Part shown: one piece after another, positions 56,999-64,000 of the stretch
How positions within the stretch are numbered: the first letter of the stretch is position 1
How the letters are laid out: each line of letters opens with the position of its first letter
Source of the DNA: Bacteroidales bacterium
GTDB taxonomy: Bacteria > Bacteroidota > Bacteroidia > Bacteroidales > UBA4181
Reading direction: 5' to 3'
DNA length: 64,000 nucleotides
NCBI GenBank assembly: GCA_017523725.1
Contig: JAFWVY010000066.1
Span: forward strand, 44,199-108,198
Position numbers and translations under genes: made by a program
The notes under the pieces: model-generated
Databases searched by the model: none
Seen by the model: the letters and a program-made list of their open reading frames with translations, nothing else
Told to the model about the DNA's origin: nothing

Positions 56999-57048
56999 AT
57001 AGCCGGACGTCATTAGATAGCATTTACCCCTTAATTGACTTGCAGAAT

Positions 57049-59700
57049 ATGAAAAAACAAATGATTCAATGGCTTTCGGTTGCTTTGCTCCTGGTCGTTA
57101 CGGCCTGCAGCAGCCAGAAATACGAGTATCCGTTCCAGAATCCGAAACTTTCCAACGCGAAGCGGGTGGATAACCTCATTTCGCTGCTTACGCCGGAAGA
57201 GAAGATCGGCCTGATGATGAACAAGTCGGTCTCGGTGGACCGGCTGGGCATCCCGTCGTACAACTGGTGGAGCGAAGCCTGCCACGGCGTGCGGCAGAGC
57301 GGTTACACCGTCTATCCGCAGCCCATCGGCATGGGGGCCTCGTTCAATCCCGACCTGGTTTACCGTGTATTCTCCACGGTGTCGGACGAAGCCCGTGCCA
57401 ACTGGAACCGTTCCGACCATGATATCTTCGGGGTGGCCATGGGCGCGAATTATGTGCCGGGCAATCCTGAACTGACCTTCTGGTGCCCTAACGTGAATAT
57501 CTTCCGCGACCCGCGCTGGGGCCGCGGACAGGAAGCCTACGGCGAGGATCCCTATCACATGGGCGTTATGGGCGTGGCCAACGTCAAAGGCATGCAGGGC
57601 GACGACAAACGCTATTTCAAGACGCATGCCTGTGCCAAGCACTATGCGGTGCACAGCGGGCCGGAACCGCAGCGTCACCGCTACAACGCCGTCGTGTCGA
57701 TGCGCGACCTCTGGGAAACGTATCTGCCGGCTTTCAGAAAACTGGTCACCGAAGGCAACGTGCGCGAAATCATGTGCGCATACAACCGTTACGAAGGCGA
57801 GCCCTGCTGCGGCAGCGACCGCCTGCTGACCAACATCCTGCGGGAGAAATGGGGTTACGATGCCATCATCCTGACCGACTGCGACGCCATCAACAACTTC
57901 TACAACCCCAACCAGCACGGCACCCATCCGGATGCCGCTTCGGCCTCCATTGATGCTGTCCTTTCGGGTACCGACCTCGAATGCGGCAAGAGTTTCATGT
58001 CGCTTGTCGATGCCTTCAAGGAAGGCGCCATCGCGGAATCCGACCTTGACGTGGCGCTGCGCCGCGTGCTGACGGGACGGTTCGAACTCGGCATGTTCGA
58101 CCCGGCCGAGATGCTGCCGTGGGCCAACCTGGGCGAGGACGTCATCAGCAGCGAAGCCAACGACGCCCTGGCGGTCGAAGCGGCCCGCCAGTCGATGGTG
58201 CTGCTGAAGAACAACGGCGTGCTGCCGTTCGACAAACGCATCGGCAAGCTCGCGGTGCTGGGCCCGAACGCCGACGACACCGGCATGATGAACGGCGAGT
58301 ACGGCGGATCTCCCACGCAGGAGCACACCCGCTCGCTGTTGTCCGGCATCCGTAAGTATTTCCCCGACACCGAGATTATCTATGACAAAGCCTGTGAGAT
58401 TCGCAACGAATATGCCACTGTGTATTACACGCAGGATTTCAACGACGGCCGCGGTCTGAAAGCCGACTTCTGGAACAACACCGCCTTCAAGGGCGCCCCG
58501 GCTGTGACGGGATATTACAAAGAGGTGAACTTCAGTACTTTCGGTGCATATAACTTTGCTGACGGCGTTGAAAAAGAGAATATTTCGGTCTGTCTGACCG
58601 GCCGCATCACGGCTCCGTTCACCGGCGAAATGGGTTACAACATCAGCAGTGACCACGGCTATCGTCTGATTGTCAACGGTAAATTGGTGGAGGAGAGTGC
58701 GGCGGCACAGGGCGGTCGTGGCTTCGGCGGTTTCGGTGGCTTCGGCGGTTTCGGTTTCGGCCGTGGCGGTGCGCCGCGGATGAAATCGTTCGAGGTGGTC
58801 GAGGGCCGGATCTATGACGTGCGCGTGGAATACACCCACGAAACCTCTCAGTTTGCACGGCTCAACGTCCAGTTCTGCCAGCAGAAGATCGCCGAGTTCA
58901 CCGACCTTGCCGAAAAACTGGTGGCGGACGGCGTCGATGCCATTGTCATCATCGGTGGTATTTCACCTTCGATGGAAGGTGAGGGCGGTGACAAGCCGGA
59001 CATCGAGATTCCGGCCGTGCAGCAGCGTCTCGTGCGGGCCATGCATGCCACCGGCAAGCCGGTCGTGTTTGTGGACTGCGCCGGTTCCTGCATGGGATTT
59101 GCCAGCATCGAAGACCAGCTCGACGCCATCATCCAGGCCTGGTATCCGGGCCAGGGAGGTGCCCAGGCGCTTGCTGAGATCCTTAACGGCGACTGCAATC
59201 CTTCGGCGAAACTGCCGGTGACGTTCTACAAATCGACCGACCAGCTGCCGCCCTTCGAGGATTATTCCATGGAAGGCCGCACTTACCGCTACTTCCACGG
59301 TGAACCGCTGTACGCGTTCGGATACGGTCTGAGCTATACCACGTATGCCTACGGCACGCCCCGCATCTCCCGCAATAAGATGCGCAAGAACGGTTCCGTC
59401 ACCGTGACGGTGCCCGTGACCAATACCGGCAGCCGCGACGGCGACGAGATCGTGCAGGTCTATGTCAAGAGCCTGGACAATCCCGATGCACCCATCAAGG
59501 GATTGCAGGGATTCCAGCGCATCTCGCTGAAGGCCGGCGAAACCGGGGAAGCCGTCATTACGCTCGACGGTGAGGCATTCCAGTATTACGATGCGTCGGC
59601 TCCTGGCGAAGTCTCGACTTTTGCGGGCCATTACCAGATTCTGTGCGGTCCCTCGTCGATGGACAAAGACCTGCAGGTGCTTGACCTGGAGGTGCTTTAG
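57049..59700 (+). CDS. GH3-family glycoside hydrolase with PA14 domain
   Basis: An 883-aa secreted GH3 enzyme (beta-glucosidase/xylosidase class). Lipoprotein-type signal (IQWLSVALLLVVTAC). The catalytic TIM barrel has NWWSEACHGV and the nucleophile segment LTDCDAI (about residue 275). The second domain is split by a PA14 domain (about 465-618), which here carries a Gly/Phe-rich stretch (GGRGFGGFGGFGGFGFGRGG, about 557-576). A fibronectin III-like C-terminus follows. The URO-D-like gene is 50 bases upstream. Confidence 0.93.
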   Translation: MKKQMIQWLSVALLLVVTACSSQKYEYPFQNPKLSNAKRVDNLISLLTPEEKIGLMMNKSVSVDRLGIPSYNWWSEACHGVRQSGYTVYPQPIGMGASFNPDLVYRVFSTVSDEARANWNRSDHDIFGVAMGANYVPGNPELTFWCPNVNIFRDPRWGRGQEAYGEDPYHMGVMGVANVKGMQGDDKRYFKTHACAKHYAVHSGPEPQRHRYNAVVSMRDLWETYLPAFRKLVTEGNVREIMCAYNRYEGEPCCGSDRLLTNILREKWGYDAIILTDCDAINNFYNPNQHGTHPDAASASIDAVLSGTDLECGKSFMSLVDAFKEGAIAESDLDVALRRVLTGRFELGMFDPAEMLPWANLGEDVISSEANDALAVEAARQSMVLLKNNGVLPFDKRIGKLAVLGPNADDTGMMNGEYGGSPTQEHTRSLLSGIRKYFPDTEIIYDKACEIRNEYATVYYTQDFNDGRGLKADFWNNTAFKGAPAVTGYYKEVNFSTFGAYNFADGVEKENISVCLTGRITAPFTGEMGYNISSDHGYRLIVNGKLVEESAAAQGGRGFGGFGGFGGFGFGRGGAPRMKSFEVVEGRIYDVRVEYTHETSQFARLNVQFCQQKIAEFTDLAEKLVADGVDAIVIIGGISPSMEGEGGDKPDIEIPAVQQRLVRAMHATGKPVVFVDCAGSCMGFASIEDQLDAIIQAWYPGQGGAQALAEILNGDCNPSAKLPVTFYKSTDQLPPFEDYSMEGRTYRYFHGEPLYAFGYGLSYTTYAYGTPRISRNKMRKNGSVTVTVPVTNTGSRDGDEIVQVYVKSLDNPDAPIKGLQGFQRISLKAGETGEAVITLDGEAFQYYDASAPGEVSTFAGHYQILCGPSSMDKDLQVLDLEVL

Positions 59701-59775
59701 ACCGGGTGCGGGGCTGTGTTGCCATCCGCCGGAGAAAAACGCACCGTCCGGGTTGCGGGGACGGTATTTCCATGC

Positions 59776-59783
59776 TATTTTTG
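59776..59783 (+). promoter_or_regulatory. -7 promoter box for pcrA/uvrD
   Basis: TATTTTTG matches TAnnTTTG, 43 bases before the helicase start. Confidence 0.55.
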
Positions 59784-59826
59784 AGGCCGGTATTCCGACC
59801 TTCCGGCCGGATACGCAGCAATTGAC

Positions 59827-62166
59827 ATGGATTTCCTGAAAGATTTGAACGAAGTGCAGCGGCAGGCCGTCGAACAATGTGACGGCCCGTCGCTGATTAT
59901 CGCCGGGGCGGGCTCCGGCAAGACGCGGGTGCTGACCTACCGTGTGGCATATCTGCTGCAGCGGGGGGTGGCCCCATCGCGTATCCTGGCCTTGACGTTC
60001 ACCAACAAGGCCGCCCGCGAGATGCGCGAACGCATTGCCGCACTCGTCGGCGAAGACACGGCCCGCTACCTGTGGATGGGTACCTTCCATTCCATCTTTT
60101 CGCGCATCCTGCGCCGTGAGTCGGAGTCCCTGCAATATCCGTCCACATTCACCATCTATGACGCCCAGGACGCCCGGAATCTGGTGAAACAGATCGTCAA
60201 GGAGATGGGGCTGAACGACAAGACCTACAACCCCAAGCAGATTGCGTCCCGCATTTCCTCAGCCAAGAATAACCTGCTGACGGCGGCCGCTTACGCCGCC
60301 AACAGCGACGTGCAGCGCACCGACCAGCAGCACGGCTGTCCGCGGATTGCCGAAGTGTACGAAAAATACGTGGCCCGCTGCCGCAAGTCGGCTGTGATGG
60401 ATTTCGACGACCTGTTGCTCAACACCAACATCCTCTTCCGCGACTTCCCGGCCATTCTCGACCGCTATCAGCAAAGGTTCAGCTACATTCTGGTTGACGA
60501 GTACCAGGACACCAATTATGCGCAGTACCTCATCGTCAAGAAACTGGCCCAGCAACACGGCAACGTCTGCGTGGTGGGCGACGACTCGCAGAGCATCTAC
60601 GCCTTCCGCGGCGCGCAGATTGCGAACATCCTCAACTTCAGGAACGACTATCCCGACTACCGGATGTTCAAGCTGGAACAGAACTACCGCTCTACCAAGG
60701 TTATTGTCAGTGCGGCCAACAGTCTCATTGCCAAGAATGTAAACAGGATACCGAAAGAAGTCTGGTCGGCCAATGCCGAAGGCGAGCGGATAAAAGTATT
60801 CCATGCCTCCAACGATTTCGAGGAAGGCTTCATGGTGGTGCGCTCGATGCAGGACCTGCTGTACGGCGAACGCATCCCGTACCGCGAGATGGCCATTCTG
60901 TACAGGACCCATGCCCAGTCGCGCATCTTCGAGGAGAAACTGCGCAACGACAACATCCCCTATGTGGTGTACGGCGGGCTGTCGTTCTACCAGCGCAAGG
61001 AGGTGAAGGACGTGCTGGCCTATCTCCGGCTGATTGTCAATCCACACGACGACGAGGCCTTCCGCCGTGTCATCAACACGCCCTCCAGGGGCATTGGTGA
61101 AACCACACTGCAGCATATCGCCGGAGCGGCCGAGGTGCACGGCACATCGCTGTGGGCCGCTGCGGAGCATCTGGCAGAATGGGTGCCGTCGGTCAATGCG
61201 GGGACGCAGCGGAAAGTGACGGCATTCATGGACATGATGCGCGAGTTGGCCGTTGATGCCGAGACGAAATCGGCCTATGAAGTGGCCGAGAAAACCGTGC
61301 GGATGTCGGGGCTGCTCACGGCGCTGCGCGAGGAGCAGGTGCCCGAAAACATCTCCCGCATAGAGAACATCGAGGAACTGCTCAACGGTGCGATGACCTT
61401 CGTGGCCGACAATGCCAATGAAGAGCGTCAGGTGCTGCTGTCAGACTATCTGGAGAACGTGGCCCTGCTTACCGATATGGACCAGGCGACCGAGGACGAC
61501 GACCATGTCACGCTGATGACAATCCATTCGGCCAAGGGGCTGGAATTCGATGCCGTCTATGTGGTGGGCCTGGAAGAAGAATTGTTCCCTTCGTCGCTGT
61601 CGATGACGTCTTTGCAGGAACTCGAGGAGGAACGACGGCTTTTCTACGTGGCCATGACGCGGGCCCGGAAACGCCTCTTCCTGTCGTACGCCGACACCCG
61701 ACGGCGGAACGGCACGGCGGTCTATGCGCCGCCCAGCCGGTTCCTCAGGGAAATCGACGCGCAATACCTCGACATGCCCGACCGGCGGGCAGGCCGTTTC
61801 GGCGAACAACCCGGCCTGGCGCGTCCGGCGGCGGGAGGCGGTTTCAGGGGTGCCGGCCGGCCGGTCGAATACGGGCAGAAATCGTATTACCGGGAATCCG
61901 GTGCGCCCGGCATGTCCGCTGCGCGTCCGTCTGCACCACGTCCGTCCGTGCCGCATCCGTCTGTACCGGCAGATGCGGAACCGTTCGTGCCCGATGCTCC
62001 GGAGCGGATACAGAAAGGCATGACGGTGCTGCACCGTTCTTTCGGCCGCGGCGAGGTACTGGCCATCGAAGGCGTTGAACCGAACCGCAAGGCGACGGTC
62101 CGGTTCGAGTCGTCCGGCATGAAGCAGCTGCTGCTCAAGTTCGCCCGGCTCAAAATCGTGGAGTGA
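59827..62166 (+). CDS. UvrD/PcrA superfamily I DNA helicase
   Basis: A 779-aa 3'-to-5' DNA helicase for repair and replication. Walker A is GAGSGKTRVLTYRVAYLL, motif II VDEYQDTNYAQY, motif III VVGDDSQSIYAFRGA and the late motifs MTIHSAKGLEFDAVYVVG and VAMTRARKRLFLSY. After residue about 680 there is a Pro/Ser/Arg-rich linker and a C-terminal Tudor-like domain (MTVLHRSFGRGEVLAIEG) as in PcrA. Confidence 0.97.
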   Translation: MDFLKDLNEVQRQAVEQCDGPSLIIAGAGSGKTRVLTYRVAYLLQRGVAPSRILALTFTNKAAREMRERIAALVGEDTARYLWMGTFHSIFSRILRRESESLQYPSTFTIYDAQDARNLVKQIVKEMGLNDKTYNPKQIASRISSAKNNLLTAAAYAANSDVQRTDQQHGCPRIAEVYEKYVARCRKSAVMDFDDLLLNTNILFRDFPAILDRYQQRFSYILVDEYQDTNYAQYLIVKKLAQQHGNVCVVGDDSQSIYAFRGAQIANILNFRNDYPDYRMFKLEQNYRSTKVIVSAANSLIAKNVNRIPKEVWSANAEGERIKVFHASNDFEEGFMVVRSMQDLLYGERIPYREMAILYRTHAQSRIFEEKLRNDNIPYVVYGGLSFYQRKEVKDVLAYLRLIVNPHDDEAFRRVINTPSRGIGETTLQHIAGAAEVHGTSLWAAAEHLAEWVPSVNAGTQRKVTAFMDMMRELAVDAETKSAYEVAEKTVRMSGLLTALREEQVPENISRIENIEELLNGAMTFVADNANEERQVLLSDYLENVALLTDMDQATEDDDHVTLMTIHSAKGLEFDAVYVVGLEEELFPSSLSMTSLQELEEERRLFYVAMTRARKRLFLSYADTRRRNGTAVYAPPSRFLREIDAQYLDMPDRRAGRFGEQPGLARPAAGGGFRGAGRPVEYGQKSYYRESGAPGMSAARPSAPRPSVPHPSVPADAEPFVPDAPERIQKGMTVLHRSFGRGEVLAIEGVEPNRKATVRFESSGMKQLLLKFARLKIVE

Positions 62167-62189
62167 CCGCAGATTTCGTCATAAATGCC

Positions 62190-62197
62190 TATCTTCG
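62190..62197 (+). promoter_or_regulatory. -7-like promoter box for the T9SS type B cargo gene
   Basis: TATCTTCG is one base off TAnnTTTG and overlaps the first in-frame ATG at 62185. It supports starting translation at 62221. Confidence 0.45.
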
Positions 62198-62220
62198 CAA
62201 TCGATAAAACACCCGCATTC

Positions 62221-63588
62221 ATGCAACGCATATCCATGCTCCGGTCTGTCATCTTGCTGCAACGCCGTACAGCCGGCCGGTTGTTCCGGCTTGTGCTGTT
62301 TGCGGTCATGCTGCTGCAGGCCGGCGGGCTCCGGGCAGCGTCCGGTCGCATGTCTCTCCAGACACCGGGTGTGGCGGGCCGGATTCCGGCGGCCTATGAG
62401 CGGCACATGACCGGACGGACGGTGCGCGACACCGTCTATGTGTATAACCGTTCGAATACCCCTTCGGCTGCGCTGGCCGTTTCGTCCGATACCCTGTCGA
62501 CTTTCAGCTGGTACCGCATGGCGGGTGCCGTGCCTTCTGCCGCACCGTTCTTCGTGGCGCAGAACGTTGTTTCGAGCCGCGTGGACACGCTTTCGGCGGG
62601 AGGCTATCTTCTGGCCATGGAAACCATGCTGCCCGATACGGTGCTCCGTGACACGTCCTACGTGTGGTTCCTCTGCAACGAGCCATTTACATTCCGTCTC
62701 GAAAAGAACACTGCCGGGCGGATCGTGCGCGGCCAGCAGTGCGGCTTCATCGACTTCTATCTCGACCCGTCCAGTCCGGCTTTGAAACCGTCATCGCTCC
62801 GGTATTACAATCCGCAGACTCTGGAAGCCTTCGACGCCGAAGTGCCGGTGTCGTTCACGGTACAGGCCGGTTCCGGTGCGCCCGGGGCCTGCCGACTCTA
62901 CACGGAGGCCGGCGGCCAGTATCTCCGGACAGCCGATGTTTATGCGGTTGAGACGCGGTACACCTTCACGGCGTCCGACGGATACGGCCGGGTGCAGCGG
63001 GACGAGGCTATCGTCCTGCCGTGGGCTGTCACGGCCGACTTTACGTTGCGGGCCGCCACCGATGCGGCGGGCAAATACTCAGCACCGCTCGATGTCGAGC
63101 TGACCAATGCCGCCCTCAACGCCACGTCCTACGTCTGGAACTTTGGCGACGGAGAGACGCTGGAGACCGCGCAGCTGACGCATCCGTCGCATACCTACCG
63201 TACGCCCAAAAATTATACGGTGACTTTGACGGTCTCGAATGCGCACGGCTGTGAGGCTACGTCCAGCCAGACATTCGCGGTCGATGCCTCCGACCTGCGC
63301 AACGCCAATGTCTTTACGCCCAACGGCGACGGCCAGAACGACTATTTCCTGCCCTACAACGTCTCCATCCGCAGTTTTTCCATCAAGATCTACACGCGGT
63401 CGGGCCGGCTGGTTTACAGCCACAGCGGCGACGACATGCGCTTCTGGGAAGGATGGGACGGCAAGACCAACGAAGGGCACGAGGCCTCCGAAGGCGTGTA
63501 CTACTACGTCATGGAAGCCAAAGGCTACGGCCGCAAGCAGACCTACGAGCCCGAAAACTACACCGGATTCGTGTATCTTTACCGGTAA
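62221..63588 (+). CDS. PKD-domain protein with T9SS type B sorting signal
   Basis: A 455-aa protein probably exported and anchored by the type IX system. An N-terminal hydrophobic signal (LVLFAVMLLQAGGLRA) is followed by an unrecognised beta-rich region, a PKD-like domain (about residues 275-357; SYVWNFGDGETLETAQ, HTYRTPKNYTVTLTVSNAHG) and a C-terminal gliding-motility-associated/type B sorting domain (about 360-455; NVFTPNGDGQNDYF, IYTRSGRLVYSH, YYYVMEAKG). The promoter-like box at 62190 favours the ATG at 62221. Confidence 0.88.
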   Translation: MQRISMLRSVILLQRRTAGRLFRLVLFAVMLLQAGGLRAASGRMSLQTPGVAGRIPAAYERHMTGRTVRDTVYVYNRSNTPSAALAVSSDTLSTFSWYRMAGAVPSAAPFFVAQNVVSSRVDTLSAGGYLLAMETMLPDTVLRDTSYVWFLCNEPFTFRLEKNTAGRIVRGQQCGFIDFYLDPSSPALKPSSLRYYNPQTLEAFDAEVPVSFTVQAGSGAPGACRLYTEAGGQYLRTADVYAVETRYTFTASDGYGRVQRDEAIVLPWAVTADFTLRAATDAAGKYSAPLDVELTNAALNATSYVWNFGDGETLETAQLTHPSHTYRTPKNYTVTLTVSNAHGCEATSSQTFAVDASDLRNANVFTPNGDGQNDYFLPYNVSIRSFSIKIYTRSGRLVYSHSGDDMRFWEGWDGKTNEGHEASEGVYYYVMEAKGYGRKQTYEPENYTGFVYLYR

Positions 63589-63645
63589 GACACCGGATTT
63601 GCTAAATCGGTATTTGGACCAAATTATTTAGTTATATTTTTTTGT

Positions 63646-63653
63646 TATATTTG
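63646..63653 (+). promoter_or_regulatory. -7 promoter box for the right-edge gene
   Basis: TATATTTG matches TAnnTTTG, 52 bases before the ATG at 63706. Confidence 0.5.
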
Positions 63654-63705
63654 CAGTGTAACAATAGAAAGAAACGGTTGTCGGACATCATCAAATACTA
63701 CGAAT

Positions 63706-64000
63706 ATGAACAGCAATGAACACTTGCAATATATCCGGACCGTCCGGAAGTACGAGCGTCTGGCGGTAAGCCGCAGCCGCCTTTTCCAGCTGTTCGTGCT
63801 GGCGCTCACGGCGTTCGTGGTCTATCTGCTCTTTTCGCGCCTGACCCTGGCCGATGCAGACAACTGGGAATACCGCGCCGCGGCCTCCGTCATCCCCTAC
63901 ATGGTGATGAAATACGTCAGCATCATCGAAGCCTTCTTCCTGGTGTTCCTGCTGTCGGAATGCCGGTTCAACGCCTTCGACGACCAGCGTTATTCCGACG
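63706..64000 (+). CDS. Unidentified membrane protein, N-terminal part
   Basis: An open frame of at least 98 codons running off the window, with no stop. It begins MNSNEHLQYIRTVRKYERLAV, has a membrane helix at about 27-48 (LFQLFVLALTAFVVYLLF) and a second hydrophobic region (about 66-88; YMVMKYVSIIEAFFLVFLL). The layout suggests a multi-spanning membrane protein such as a permease, but nothing specific can be assigned. Confidence 0.75.
   Translation, partial: MNSNEHLQYIRTVRKYERLAVSRSRLFQLFVLALTAFVVYLLFSRLTLADADNWEYRAAASVIPYMVMKYVSIIEAFFLVFLLSECRFNAFDDQRYSD

Noticed and set aside
57031..58839. A 602-codon open frame antisense to the GH3 gene
   Set aside because: It mirrors the GH3 coding region and gives no recognised protein.
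47221..59700. Classic SusC/SusD polysaccharide-utilisation locus
   Set aside because: No TonB-dependent receptor or SusD-like protein is encoded in the region.
1..64000. CRISPR array, prophage or IS transposase
   Set aside because: No regularly spaced repeats, phage structural genes or transposase motifs were seen.

Overview
The window is a stretch of Bacteroidota (most likely Bacteroidales) chromosome with fairly high GC. The evidence is the gene families: PorE, PorG, T9SS type A and type B sorting domains, WbqC, DUF4293 and DUF4296 proteins, and the order porG-uppS-bamA-skp-skp-murI. Perfect or near-perfect TAnnTTTG boxes (the Bacteroidota -7 promoter motif) also lie upstream of about twenty genes. 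Genus cannot be decided from the sequence. I see no phage genes, CRISPR array, IS transposase or rRNA.

Layout. 1-8246: the end of nadB, tRNA-Gln, pgi, smpB, an exbB-exbD-tonB operon, an HhH DNA-binding protein, WbqC and DUF2461 proteins, tRNA-Arg and an OmpA-type lipoprotein. 8523-13139: a 1538-residue secreted MBG/Ig-like repeat protein with a T9SS C-terminal signal. 13500-27933: an alpha/beta-hydrolase lipoprotein, tRNA-Leu and tRNA-Gly, mutS, a YwqK-like lipoprotein, lepA, tsaE, purM, mazG, DUF4293 and DUF4296 proteins, and a uppP-truB-queA-pgk run. 28150-40450: porE, thyA, then a long plus-strand envelope and housekeeping run (porG, uppS, bamA, two skp genes, murI, rsmA, a gamma-class carbonic anhydrase, and uvrB split by an in-frame TAA). 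40642-47105: apgM-type homoserine kinase candidate, thrC, an orphan tonB, an M3 metallopeptidase and a DUF362 ferredoxin protein.

47221-59700 is a carbohydrate region. A compact plus-strand operon encodes a pectate lyase (PL10)-pectinesterase (CE8) fusion, a LamG-fold protein, a KdgF-like cupin, a GH95 enzyme with its catalytic residues intact and a second PL10-like protein. A structured noncoding repeat (about 54515-54782) follows, then a DUF4861 lipoprotein on the other strand, a URO-D-like lipoprotein and a GH3 enzyme carrying a PA14 domain. No SusC/SusD pair, transporter or regulator accompanies these genes. The window ends with pcrA/uvrD, a PKD-containing protein with a T9SS type B sorting signal, and the start of an unidentified membrane protein.

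How they fit together: T9SS parts (PorE, PorG) and two T9SS cargo proteins sit near outer-membrane assembly genes (bamA, skp) and the undecaprenyl carrier enzymes UppS and UppP. The pectin genes suggest growth on plant cell-wall polysaccharide. The most unusual observations are the split uvrB, the secreted URO-D-like protein beside GH3, the PL10-CE8 fusion and the 54.5-54.8 kb repeat element. I did not find a clearly new multi-gene system.
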